Positions 1 to 13,269 of a DNA stretch of 64,000 nucleotides are shown here, in pieces. Location of the stretch: the NCBI GenBank assembly GCA_964057225.1, contig OZ059898.1:6200001-6264000 (forward strand). The letters are read 5' to 3'. The position numbers and the translations under genes were made by a program. Source of the DNA: Auanema rhodensis. Its lineage: Eukaryota; Nematoda; Chromadorea; Rhabditida; Rhabditidae. Within the stretch, counting starts at the first letter, position 1; each line of letters opens with the position of its first letter. The notes below the pieces were generated by a model. The model was not told the origin of the DNA. It made no database searches and worked only from the letters and a program-made list of their open reading frames with translations.

Positions 1-3000
1 CATTCTATCCAAAACAGTGACTTTTACTTCAACTGTTGTACTCTGTGGAGGCGTGCCTAAATTATTACAAAATTCAATTCGACACAAATATCATGATATC
101 GTACCTTGATCCGTTGCTGTTACGGTGAATTGATAAACATCCGTTGTGATCAATTGAGAAGCTACAGTAATCTGTCCATTCTGCTTGTCCAGCTTGAAAA
201 TAGTTGGAATGTTCGAACTAGAATAGGTGATGACAGCATTATCACCTATAAGACTTCATATTTAACAAAAAATTGAAATTAGAATAAAACTACCATAATC
301 ATCATCGACTGCTTTTACAGTTAAAATAGAGTGGTCAATTTTCATGTTTGTGCTGGTGACTACGTCGTATGGTTGTGACAAAAAGCGTGGAACACAATCA
401 TTTTCATCAAGAACTTTTATATCAACTACACATTGGGTATACACAGGAGGGATCGAATGAGCATGAACCTAAATCAATTATTCAATTTAACTAAACAAAA
501 AATTACCCACCTGAACCAATATATGTACTGAACTTATAATTTCGCGATCAAGTGGAGGCCCTGCCAACATAATGTGTCCTGTTCTCGAATTAATAGCGAA
601 TAAGTCGTTATGATTCAAAATAGTGTATGTTAACGGAGCATCGTTAGGTGCATTATCCACATAAATATAAGCAACACTCTGCATTGTAGCAAACACTCTA
701 TTCTCGGGTAGACTCAGAGACAAATTGTTGGAAAAGCAACGGAACGAATCATCAGTTGGTACAGCTTCAATTTGAACATTCAGTGTACAGGAATCAGAAA
801 ACATGCCATCTGTCACTACCAGTTCAGTCTAAAATGTAATTTTTAGAGTGAAATACTTTAAAATCATTGATAATGACCGTGAAACTCTTTTCATATATTG
901 TGTGAACCGCGGGCCCTGTTTTTATTATGCCTGTATACTTTTCAACATCAAAGAATTTCGTAAGCGCTTGATCCTAAAGTTCATAATTTGCTTTAAAAAT
1001 TATAAAAGATTTTGCAACCTTGAGGAAATATCGGAGTTTTCCAGTGGTATCTTTGTCTGTTGCAGTGATTTGATTTAAAATAACATTGCTAGTTGTGGGA
1101 AGTTTCAACACCAGATCATAGGATTTAGCTGAGAACTCAGGTTTCTCATCATTAGCATCCAACACTTTTATATTAATTTCAGCTGGTAAAGCGGATGTAC
1201 GCATTGGATGACCCATATCACTAAAATACAACATTCGATTCAATTAAGTATTTAATGGCATACCTGGCTTGGACGAAAAATGTTATTTCCTTGGTAACTT
1301 CAAAGTCAATCGAAGATCGAGATTTAACAGCTCCCGTTGCAAAATCGACAGTGAAAAACTCTTCTTGGTTCAATGTACGGTAGGTGACAAGTCCACTTGG
1401 CCCATAATCTTTATCACTAGCTGTAATTACCAAAGGTGATCCATCCTTTGATACAACTGCTGTTCCAGCAGGGCTATTTTCAATTATAAACCCTTCGTAA
1501 ACTAACTGACGGAAGATCGGTGCATATTTGTTGGTATTTACCAAGCGAGCAGATATCTGAAAACGGTTTCTCTAAGAAATAAAAAACGTATCATTCAAAA
1601 ACCTTAGATGTCGCAGTTCCTGAGGAATGTTCGTATAATATGAAGCATTCTAAAACTTTAGCTCTTTCCTGTGAAAACCACTTTCTGCTGGATATAACAC
1701 CAGTTATCTATAAATAAAAAAAGTTCGAAGAAGCGTCTATATTGCTTACGGGATGTATAGTGAAGTGAGGACAAGGCTTTTGTAAACGATATTTTCCACA
1801 ACACCGAGATGTTGAAACACTAACAAGAGGACTTCCAATGAAAATATCGTCTTTGATGGAAAGTTGGTAAACAGATCTGAAACATAGAAAATAACAGTAC
1901 GTTCCTCATGGTTGATAATACTTCATAAATTTAACAGAATTCTTGGTATTTCCATCAACTTCAACTCTCAATAGAGCGGAGTCAGTTAAACCCAACCGAT
2001 CACCATCAGTAGCTCTGATTGTTAAAACAGATTCGCGCAGTTCATCAGCTAATGGCTTAGCAATTCGAACAATGCCTGATATTTCACCCAATGAGAATAA
2101 TTGCTCTTCATTGCCACTGATAATTGCATAACGAAGTGATTTTTTTTGAGTAACATCTCTATCATGAGCAAGCAATTTTTGAACAACGTATCCAGTAGGC
2201 GCACTAAAAGGTAATTTCAATTATTTAGTAAACAAGTATCTCATACTTGAATGGTATTCTAGCTACAAATTCTCTTTGTAAAAATCGAGGTGGATTATCA
2301 TTGGCATCCAATAGATCTACAGAAAGAAATGCGAATCCGGTAGAAGAACCTCTTTGAGCAGCAACTATCATACGGATCTTTTTAGTGACTTCAAAATCCA
2401 AAGGTTCAACAACGACCAGATTTCCACTACTAAATATGATTTTAAGTCGGTAAACTTCTTCAAATATAAACTTACTTTGGTTCAATCCTAAATTTGTTCA
2501 ACATAAACTCATCCTCGCACGAATATAGAGAATAAGTTATTTTAGAATCGCCTCTAGCATTCAGAACTTTCAAATTATATACAGTAGAGCCAACTGGTGT
2601 TTTTTCTGATATTTCAGTGTGATATGTTAGAGCAGAAAATTTGGGCCGTTCAACTGTATTTCTATTTATATTAACGGTAATCTGGAAAAAAGAGCATAAG
2701 CACCAAAAGCAACAAAAAAAAAACCTTTGAAGAAATACTAGAGTCACCATCGGACACGGTTAAAGTTAATGTGATTGATGTCGCACCAATAGGTAGCACA
2801 GAAATTGGCTTCGCCAGTATAAGAGCACCCGTATTTGTTTCCGTGTCAGAACGCATAGAAAAAACTTCTTCCACATTCCCTTGTTCGATGGACCACCAAA
2901 GAATTTCAGAATCATCATCAGATGCTTCTAAGGTTATGATAGTAACGCCAACCTGAAAGATGAAGAAGCAAAACTAATTATAAATTTTCAGTGAAAGCAT

Positions 3001-6000
3001 ACTTGATCAGAATCAGTTGCAGTTACATTAGGAAAACTGTTTTTGAAAGCTGGCTTCTTATTTTTCCTTTTCTTTGGTTGGGTATTACCGGTTCCAGTGA
3101 TAACTACTCTTGTTTGAGCTAGTTGAGCTGGTAATCCTCGATCTGTAGCATGAACGCTAATGTGAAATACCTGACAATTATTTCGTAAAGTAGATATAAG
3201 AGAAAATAGCAACCTCATCATTTCCTAAAGGTGTATTTGTGGAAATATATCCATGTTCATTTATGGAAAAACGAGGATCTCCTTGAGTAATATTGTAATA
3301 CAGCTGCCCATTAGCACCAGAATCAGCATCATATGCAAATATTCTAAGTACAATATAGTATCAAATGATTAAGTTAATTGAAATACCTGCACAGAGCGCC
3401 ACTTTCACCAGCTTTGACATTGTAATGATGTATTGCTTGTGAAAACATAGGAGGGTTATCATTTACATCCTCAATACTGATCACAACTAAAACCGTAGAA
3501 CAAAGCTGTGGTTCACCATTATCACAAATAGATACTGACAATTCATGCTCGCTTTGCGTTTCTCTATCCAACTTCCGAGAACCCGATGTTGTTATATAAC
3601 CTATATACTACTATAGTATTGAAACATAATTAACTATACCAGTAACAGGGTCAATACGGAAGAAGCTTTGAGGATCTCCCTTCACGATAGAATAAGCTAG
3701 AGAACTTTGCGAACCTGGAAGCTCATCTCCGTCAGATGCCTCTAGTTTTACAACAACGGTATTCTTAAAGTATTGATATTTGTGTGAAAAAATTAAAATT
3801 ACTACTTGTGGTGAGTTCTCCTTTACACTGGCGAAAAAAATTGGACTATTGGGAAAAGGTCTGTGATCATTCTTATCCAGAATTCTTACAAATACGTGAA
3901 CTACAGCATATCGTATATTTCTTGTAGCATGAGACACTTCTATCGTAAGCCAATAACTCGACTGTTCTTCTCTGTCAAAAACAACCAAAGTTCTTATAGT
4001 CCCTGAAAAATTTGCTTAAAACCCTGACTATAGATAAAGAATAATTTCAGTAGAATTTGTTTCTATTTCAATCCAAGTTCATACAAATCCTCTTGGTGGG
4101 GTCGAAAATCGCTAGAGGCTAATACTTGATAGGCAATATGAGTCACAATTATTCACATATTATTGACAGATATTTGCATTTACATGTTCCCTAAGGAGAA
4201 CCAAAGCAGATGTTGAAGACAGAGGGATTGACATATAAGAACCTATGAAAACCTTCACTCACCATCGTTCACAGAGAAATATCCTAATCCGTTCCCGTCA
4301 ATAGGAGAAAACAGGTATTCCTTGTTGACTTTGCTATGCTGCATCAGAGGTTGTAGCGTAAAAACTTCAGTTCCGATAGGCATGTTTTCTTAACATTTAC
4401 TGTTCAAGCACACCAAATTCTTTAACTTACCATAAACACTAGCTTCATGAGCAACATCCTCAAATAATGGCCCAGAAGTATTTTCAAAAACCTCAATAAG
4501 GTTTACAACAAAGTGACAAGTGGTGCTCAATATTGATTCCCCATTATCAGATATCTACATATTTCTTGTTAGAATGAATTTAGATTCAATATTAAGTTTA
4601 CCTCAATTGAAATATTATATACAGACTTGGCCCGATAATCTAAAGGATTCTTCGAGTTAACAAAAACACAACCGGTTATAGGATCCAGAAAAAAGGGTAA
4701 GTTATTTCCCTCATTCTCTATTGAATATCGTAACCTAGCATTTATACCAATATCACGATCAACAGCTGATAAACACCCTATTAAAGCAGTGTCAGGAAAA
4801 TCTTCTGATATGGAGACCTAAAGAATATAATATTATTAAACTGATCCAAATTGAAACTTCAAACATACAGTTGTGACAGGCTCTAGACACACGGGTGGAT
4901 TATCATTAATATCTTCAACTACGATAGTTAAATTAATAAAAGAAAACAATTGGGGAGTTCCATGGTCAAAAGCAACCACAGTATATCTGAATAAGAACAA
5001 AAATTGAATACATAACAAAAGTTCATCAAACCTCAAAATATCTTGAAATTCCCTATCTAATGGCTTAGAAATAGTTATTTCTCCACTCTCTTCATTAATT
5101 TGCACATAACTCTCGTTTTGTGTCACCAAACGATATCCTACTCTGTAATGAATAGGAAATTAAAATTCTTATCCCTGTTTCAATCTTCAAACCTTCCTGC
5201 CTCTCCGTGGTCTTGATCGGTAGCGCTAACAATGAGTATCTTTTTGCCCACAACACTACTTTCTTGCACTTGAGTTCGATACCATGGCTGTAAGAAGCTT
5301 ATTATGTTGACACCATAAGCCGGGCAACTAATGCACAAGAAATAATATAGTCTTAATAGCAATCTGCAGATGAATATCTCTCGGTGTACGAGATGCTTTT
5401 CAATGTGCAGTTAAAGCTATTGCATCCTCTCAGCGTATTCCATTAGCTAATTATATATCATGCTTGCTCTTATTTGTAGGGTCAGGATATAACCAGCCCT
5501 ATGCCTAACAGAGTCAAATTTCAAGCTCCCCAAGAGGTGCTATGAAAACATATTGAATTTTGATTCATTTTAAGACTAAATATTGAGATTTGAGACCCGC
5601 GAAACAAAAGAAACCATCCATGCAAGAAATGCTTAAGAAATAATAACATACCTGGTCAAATTGAGGAATATAATTGTTGACGTCTTTGATTACTATACGG
5701 ATAGTGCCTGTTGTGTTTTTTCTAGGAATGCCGAGGTCAGAGGCCAGAATAGATAGTTCATGCTCGATGCTTTCGGAGCCTTAATTATAAATATACAAAA
5801 TTTTGCATTACAGAATAACTACCAGGGGATAAAAGAGATTGTAGATTGCGAGCAATAGTCACATCCCCATTGTTTCTATCAACCATAAAATATTCATCTA
5901 CAGAAGAATACTGCACAATCCCGTTGTAACCAGAATCACCATCTATTGCTTTTACTTTTGTAACCACCTGGAAAACGATTACATTAATCTTTTCAAGGAC

Positions 6001-8791
6001 TTGTCATATGGATCTATCTGTATGTCTTATGAGGAGAGTAAATTCATTACACTTGCATAACTGCTCACCAATCGTCATCTTTGAGTTAACCATTAAAAGC
6101 TCATACTCTAGCTCTGTATCTTTGTTCATGTATTCAGTTATTCATAAAGAAGACGATCGATGAGCGCACTTGACCCCGTGCTTTGTGGCACTCTTTCTCG
6201 ACAAAGGCACATAATGCTATTTTACAAAGCTGTCATCTGCTTACTCCTACTGTTCCCCCAATAATTAATTTCATGTAAGAAGAGTATTATTATGCTCAAA
6301 TGATAGATCTAGAAAATTAGCAAAACGTACAGTTCCTAGTTTCGCATCCTCAAAAATGGACAATGTCTTTGGAAGATTAGCGAACGAAGGAGATAATAAG
6401 TTAGCAGATGGTATTCCGAAAACAGGTCTTGGTTTACCAGGAACCTGAATTAAAACATGTAAACAATTACTTAATAACATTGTTCCTCACTTTAGTTCCA
6501 TTCCTATAGAAAATGAGGTTTAAAGATGACGACCGTGGTAACGGGTGACCCCCATCTACAGCCCAAAGAGTGGCTTTCCACACATTTTCATCTTTGGGTA
6601 AACTTCGAATCAGATTAATCTGTACATATAAATATGCGAAAAGCAAACTATTTTTAAACATACTTCACCGGTTGAATGATTGACATCGAAAGGGATCGGT
6701 TTTCCAGACAAAAGCTTATAAGCCAACTTTCCGTTCTCGTTGCTATCATGATCGATTGCATCAATCTATAAAATAAAGACAAGGGAATATTTTTAGTTAA
6801 TAAGACAATTCTACCTTCAATAGCACAGAATTTAATTTGGCACGCTCTGGTACAGCTATTGGACCCTGTCGTCCCCACTTAACAGCAAATACAGGGAAAT
6901 GATCGTTGGAATCCAGGACATTAGCTTCCACTTGAATAGATATGGGTTTCAGTTCAACATGCCCGAAGAGCTGAACACAACATGTTCGATTATGCTTACA
7001 AAGCAAACAAACTTTTGCCTCTACATTGAAGTGGTAGAATTTTTTAGATTCAAAATCTAATTGTTGAACTACACGAATAGCTCCGGTTAATTTATCGATA
7101 TGAAAAGGTAACGAAGTATCATTTCCAGATTGAATTTCAAATCTGTAAAAAGGATTAAAAAAATTCAAAATAAAACAGAAAAATGTACCTAACTAAGCTT
7201 TGGTCTTCAACAAAAAGGGTATTCACATATACTTTACCTATAATATAGTTTAACGGAACATCTTCTTCAACTTCAAAAAGCAATTTAGACTCCGAGAAGG
7301 ATATATTATATTGTCGAGCAACATCGATCTAATAGGAAAATTTCATATTTATATAACTATTAACATAAACATACGATAATAGTCGCAGTTGTATTGCTTT
7401 CTCTTGAAAAACCATTCCCTACACTAAGTGTAACATTAGTTCCTTCCTTTATAGCATGTCCCTTATTCTGAAACAACAAAGTAAACAAAACTAATCATGA
7501 AATACTAAACCGTATATAAGGTCCACACATCCCCACTCTTATTGACATGAAACCAATGCCTCAGATCATCATCTACCAAAGTTACATCAGAATGATTTGT
7601 TCCGCCTTCAACCCTGATAAAACCAGCGATCTAAAGGGGAAGATTAAACGATATTTCAATCTTACATTGGTTAAGTTGAAAAAAAAAATAAACCTGTTCG
7701 ACATAAATTTTATGAGAAAGCACGGTCCTCTTTTCTATTAATAACTTAGGATTTACTTTCTTCTTTTCCGTAACAATTATCTTAATGATATTGTTATTTA
7801 TTAACATAGGTATTGAAAAAAACCTGGACATTTGATGTCCAACTAGGCTGTTTCTGCTCTTCATCATAATTAAAAATACGAGATGCTCGATCTTCTGCTC
7901 TAACTTGGAAACTATATGTTCCTGCCTGAAGTTGTCTCAAAGATCGAACCCAACCTGCACGATAAAGACGTATATATTCAAATTCAACAAGTAAAACCTG
8001 ATATTGGATCAACAGTAAAATCAGAAGAGCGATTTACTAAAGAATAATAAATTTCTCCATTTATTCCTATATCAGCGTCAGACGCTTCCACTTTCAAAAT
8101 TTCAGTGAACGGTGGGACCTAAAGTAAAAAATGACTTTAAATCCATGTGCAAATTTGCAACATCATCAGTAACAGCTCCTTCATACTGATCGGTAAGTAA
8201 TGTAAACATTGGGCTCGCATCATTACGATCCAGCACTCTCAAGCGCACTATAGCAGTTGTTTCAACATTACCGCTGTTCTTTTGTTTACTAGTAGCCTTA
8301 ACCACCAGCTGATATAAATCCTAAACAGACTCATTACTTTATTAGAAATATAGAAAACCAGTTACCTTTAATTCTCTATTCAAAGGAGTATCATTCTTAT
8401 CTTTTTGCCTAATGCGCAAGAACACGAAATCACCCACTTGTTTAGAGTAAGCTTTAAACTGGTGGTTCTTATCCCCCTATTAAACAAAAATAAAAAAATA
8501 TAAGCATATAGAAATCAAACTTCAACTATTTTAAATTTAACAACTGAGTTGGAATGAGGCAGGGGGACTCCCATTTTAACGGTATCATCGCTTGAAGCAA
8601 ATTGATTCCCCCTTTAAGAAAAATAATAATAAAACAAAACTAAATTAATCAAACCTAGCATTTTCTTCTAAAGATATATTATACACAGGAGCAGTAAATG
8701 AGAAAAGAATTTCATTAGACCTGCTAGCTGAACACTGATTTCCATACAAAAATATAAAAAGAATAAACAGCAGAAATTCAAGTCTCCTCAT
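1..8791 (-). CDS. giant cadherin, N-terminal part (3' end outside window)
   Basis: Cell-surface calcium-dependent adhesion protein of the large non-classical cadherin type (Fat/Dachsous-like size class). The start ATG at 8791 opens a clear signal peptide (MRRLEFLLFILFIFLYGNQC), followed by a first repeat beginning APVYNISLEENA. About 17 extracellular cadherin repeats follow over many small exons. Calcium-binding inter-repeat motifs are readable as DRNDASPMF (near 8220), DSNDHFPVF (6905), DVNNYIPQF (5665), EDINDNPPV (4900), DKNDHRPF (3875), EDVNDNPPMF (3460), DANDNPPRF (2295), DANDEKPEF (1155) and DENDCVPRF (400), with LDRE, AxDxD and DxG motifs between them. Several linkers are degenerate. 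Introns are mostly 45-60 bp, with three longer ones near 4003-4261, 5288-5651 and 5970-6330. No transmembrane or cytoplasmic part is reached: the frame is still open at base 1 inside a repeat (VTVLDRM). The exact orthologue (cdh-1, -3, -4 type) cannot be settled without the C-terminus. Confidence 0.93.
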
Positions 8792-8805
8792 TTCGAAAGT
8801 ATCAT
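8788..8805 (-). promoter_or_regulatory. uORF overlapping the cadherin start
   Basis: A five-codon upstream ORF (M-I-L-S-K-stop) ends in a TGA that shares two bases with the cadherin ATG (ATGA). A plausible splice acceptor (ATCATTTAG) lies about 8 bases before the uORF ATG, so a trans-spliced mRNA would still carry the uORF. An effect on translation is inference. Confidence 0.35.
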
Positions 8806-11800
8806 GTCAGTTTCTAAATGATGAATATATTATTTATTTTGAAAGATAAAAATAAAATACAGTATGTCTTTAAAGAGTAAATAAACAACAATAATTCATA
8901 GAATATAACCTAAAATGGACCAAAAGGGAGAGAGAAATAATCTAACGCAGCGGGAGAACAGCTAACAGCTTCATGGAGAATAGCAAATGAAAAGGTTTTG
9001 AGAAAACTCTGGGAATTTTCGCCGTTTTTGTTTTCATGCTTAAGTACTATGGATAGGCGTATGGATCAGCGCATTCCGGGACCTATGGTCAGCAACGCTG
9101 CAATGACCTCACACGCATGGGCGGGGCTATTGGTTGCTCACCATAAATGGCAAACACTAGGCGACATAGGCTAAACTATAAGCCATATGGCTGGAGCTAG
9201 ATGAAGAGAACCAGATGCCAACTTCCTAACACTATTAATGTCAAAAACAATAATCAAACCTGATGGTAGAAGACCAAAGCGAGCTGACGATTGCAGTTAA
9301 CGCTGAGCCACGCCTACGTCTTAAACCCAACTAGTCAAATTAACATGCTCAATTTTTCCCGCGTTTGGAGCTAGAGCACACTTACTACATATTTTGATCT
9401 AATGCATTCTTCCAAGTCTTTGTCCATTTATGCAAGTGCTCCAGAACCCGTTCATCTCTCTTTACTTAGATACTTAATTAGGATTACTTTGTTGTAACTA
9501 GTCCTCCGCTGGAAGCACTAGCAACGACGTCTAAATTGACTAAGGCCGAGCAGAATTAATGCGTCGGATTGTGAGTGAAGAAGAAGAGGAAGAAGGGACT
9601 TCCCAACAGCATTGATGAAGTCTATGAACCGGATGACAGAGATAACAAAAAGATGTTGATGTTGATGACGATGGTACGAATCATCTTAGTCCAATGTGTA
9701 AGAGGTATGTAAGAGCGCCAAGAGGTCTATTTCAAATGTCAATGTGCGGCCAAAAAACCTTCACCAGATAGACAAAAACTATCAAAAAAACGAGTATTAG
9801 ATGTTGAAAAAACTATGAAGAAGACGGTGTCTCCAAAGCAGTAGTATAGGGTCAACTTATCTTACACAAACTCTACAAAGTTAGTGAACCTTGACTTAGA
9901 AGAGTAATATGGAGACAGCGGAAGAAGTAGAAAGAGAGGAGGTTATGGAAACAGAAAGGGAGGTGGTTGTGGAAGGATAAAGAGAAACGGACGCTGGACC
10001 TTTTGCGCTAGATTGGACAAAGGCTCTAGCGATTCATTACTCATATATTCGCTTGACTGCTTTCTAAGATATAAAATTAAGGTTTTCATATGCTCAGAAT
10101 TTAGGGCTTTCCAGACCACACAACAGATAACTTGTGCTGTTAGTAACTAGTTTGGCTTATCGTTCAATATTTTGTAAGAAACAATTCATAAAAGGAATTT
10201 GATAAATGTATGGTCTTTTGACCCACCCTTCCCCTCCTTTCCGTCCGCTATTGAAGCTAATTCGGTCAGATGATGGAGCGGGAAAAGTTAGACATATGCA
10301 GATTCACATTATAGGAAACGGAATTCCGCAGAAGCTTCAAAAAGAAAGAAAAGTTTTGTTAAGCTCTTTTTGTTCCGTCGAAATAGAATGACAAATTTTT
10401 AAGAGGAAACATGAAAATTTTAAAAAAAATTTAAGAAGTGGGTAAAATATAGAAGAAGTAAAATTCAAACAATGCATCTAACAACCTAAGTATAAAAGTA
10501 GTTTTGCCTTAATTAATTTATTAAGCTGTCATCTACACACACAGAAAATTCGTCTGACCTTTAGTTAGCGTTCAGCTATGATTTAACTAACCGAAAATCT
10601 GATCTGTTCCCACGCTGGGTTGGTCTGCATGATATATAGCAAAATATAAGCAGGTCTCGTCAACTAACAAAGGATGTGGTCAACTTCATTTCCACTCATG
10701 ATATAAAGTCTTTGTTAGATGACACCCCAGTGACTACAGCGTCGAGAGACAACATCTGGAGTTAACCACGAAGAAATATATACGTCTTCTCGGTTCTGTA
10801 TTAAAAATCAGAGGAAAACATATCATGCAAAGTGCGTGGCTATAAAAGACCTTGTGTTCGATTTTTCCATAAGATCAATCCTGTTCACATTCCGAATGTG
10901 GATGATACTTTGGTTAAATAAATCGAAAGTTGTGAAATATATGTATAAGAAAAGGAGGATATGAACAGCGGCTATTAACTTTGCAAATAATGGAAGATAA
11001 CTAGCTTGTGAACACGAACGCTATGACGATGGTAGTTGGCGTATAGAAAAAATAAAAAAAATTTAAAAAGAAGAAAAAATACGTTTTGCGCCAGGGAGCA
11101 GATAAAATAAAATAATAAAGTTAATAGCTGTCAAAAAAAGCTGCAGTGTCGTGTCGAGAAAGCAGACTATCTTTAGTTCAGTAATTGTGTTAGAGTCTCA
11201 AACACTCAACAGCCCACACAGCAGACTGGGACCAAATAAGGAGAAAGGCCATTCAACTGAATAATAAAGCAATATCTAATAGAAGCAGTAGCTTTCTTCT
11301 AAAAATTGTATACGTTGAAGTATAAATATGGCATATAATCAACAACAAAAAAATCAAATAATCATACCGTAAAAATGACATTTACAGTCTTTCAAAGCGA
11401 GAGCATCTGACCGAAGAGGGATAGCAAATAAGGAAAAGAGGGCATGCAGAAAATAAAGAGATGAAAGAGAGCGAATATAAATTCAAACGCCAACCGGCAG
11501 AATTTGAACAAACGATGAGTGAATCATATCTGCCAAGTGACCTGCACTCTTTTAACCCCTGTGATGTTATTTTCGGTTCATGATTTGAAACTATTAGATA
11601 CAGCTTTCTTTCTTATCTAAAAAAATTCTTGAAGATCTTATAACAATCGACATGCAAAAAAAAATTCGATACTAGATATATGCCAAATGCAACTTCTTGG
11701 GGATTAACTTTCTTTCATTTTCCGAGGATCTTCGAACAAATGATAGCAAAGACACATGGTATTAATTCCAGATGTAGTCAATGAGAGTGCGACTATTTTT

Positions 11801-13269
11801 GATGAGTCATGATGAAAATAAAGATGAATGATGAAGAAAAAAGGATATCTAATGAGGGTAAATCACATTAATCATCCAATATTCATTCTCAAGGATTTTT
11901 ATCTTACGAAATGAAAAAAAAAAACATAAAAAATCAGATAGAGAATAATGAAACAATCAAAATTTGAAATTAATATTTTTCTTACATACAACACAAACAT
12001 AAGACGCTTTTTTAAAAACGTGAAAACGATGGATAAAGCGGTAACATCTGCACCAATAGATTTCCCAACAAAAAGCTACATCTGGTCTTTCCACCACGAA
12101 AGAATATATTACAGATTTCAATATTTTTACTTAATTGAAGATATTCTATCCAAATTCACAAATAATTAAAGTACTATCAAATCCAAAACAAAATAATATA
12201 CACTATCATCATGCACAGAAGATAGTATTGATTTGAACTGGTAAAGTTCGTACTATGAATTAAACATATGAATAATTCCTAAACAATTGTGACCTATTGA
12301 TGAGCTAACTTGTCATTTATATCAATCTTGCTCATCATTCTTTTTAAATATTTCACAATTATTTTTTTCAAATGTGTACAATCATATTATTCATTAGCTT
12401 CAGAAATAGCTCCCTTACGTAGCAAATACCTTGTTTTGGGAAAACTAAATTTTTTAAATTGGTATTAAACGAAAGGATATAAAAGGAAATTATAACAACA
12501 CTGCTCTTCTTTACATTCCTTTGACTTATTAGAACATGCCGTGTTTCATCGAAATATATGCTACCACGATAGTGAGGGTAAATATACAAAATGAATCAGA
12601 ATTTCACAAATCGAACGTTTTACACGTCAATAGTTGACTGGCGTAAACTCACGTGAAATAAAGGTGTTTAGTTTATATATGTTTGAACATATTTTAATTT
12701 AATTATCGGCCTTGATTGATTTTTTTTGAAGTATATATTCCACAAATGCAAATGGAGTTTTAATGCGAATGTATAATATACGTTTTTATGTATGAAATTC
12801 AAATTTGTTGAAGATGTATAGTTAACAAATTGTATAATTTTTATTATGAGATTTTCACAATTCATGTTTTGAAAAGGTTGAGCAATATCGCCTTTGATCG
12901 AAATGCAATTGTAAACCTTGATGATATAAAAGGTTGCCTTTGTAATGTTTAGTTTATTTATGCATAGTTATGTTCCTTTCGTTGTCTAATTTACAATAAA
13001 ATCAAACTCTTTCGTGAAATTGAATTTCAATAAGTGTCAAGTCGTCAGATTTTAGTGTTAACAAAAACTTGTAAAGAACAAGAACAATTTTTTTCAGTTT
13101 ATAATAATTAAAGAAGAACAGCCTTTAGCAAGTATAATGTTGAAAGATATATTATGTAATATTGACAAAATTCTTAATTTCGTCTATTTTTGCTTAATCT
13201 TACCCTTATAATTATTAATTTCAGGAAAGCTCATAATTGAATATAATCTGAAGGTGGAAATTTGTGTAG
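8792..13269. other. intergenic region between cadherin and myotubularin genes
   Basis: About 4.5 kb with no gene I can support. It lies between two genes that point away from each other, so it should hold both promoters. It contains an E2F-like TTTTTCCCGCG at 9353-9363, a purine-rich stretch with remnants of charged reading frames at 9559-10145 (listed separately), and otherwise AT-rich sequence full of stops in every frame. No tRNA, repeat array or transposon end was recognised. Confidence 0.6.
9559..10145 (+). pseudogene. possible decayed or unannotated charged-protein ORF
   Basis: Successive frames give pieces with coding-like composition: MRRIVSEEEEEEGTSQQH from the ATG at 9559, then DEVYEPDDRDNKK, then DVDVDDDGTNHLSPMCKRY, then KPSPDRQKLSKKRVLDVEK, each needing a frame change. 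An open RG-rich frame with RKRGGYGNRKGGG follows from about 9910. This could be a broken acidic/basic chromatin-type gene, a spliced gene whose introns I cannot place, or purine-rich sequence that happens to encode D, E, K, R and G. No family was recognised. Confidence 0.2.

Noticed and set aside
848-1078. Plus-strand 76-codon frame
   Set aside because: Lies over cadherin exons and an intron on the other strand and has no coding character.
10206-10391. Plus-strand 61-codon frame in the intergenic region
   Set aside because: No start context, splice support or recognisable protein features; length is within chance for this region.
12368-12865. Two minus-strand open frames upstream of the myotubularin gene
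   Set aside because: Composition is that of AT-rich non-coding DNA (Ile, Asn, Lys, Tyr runs), with no splice signals.
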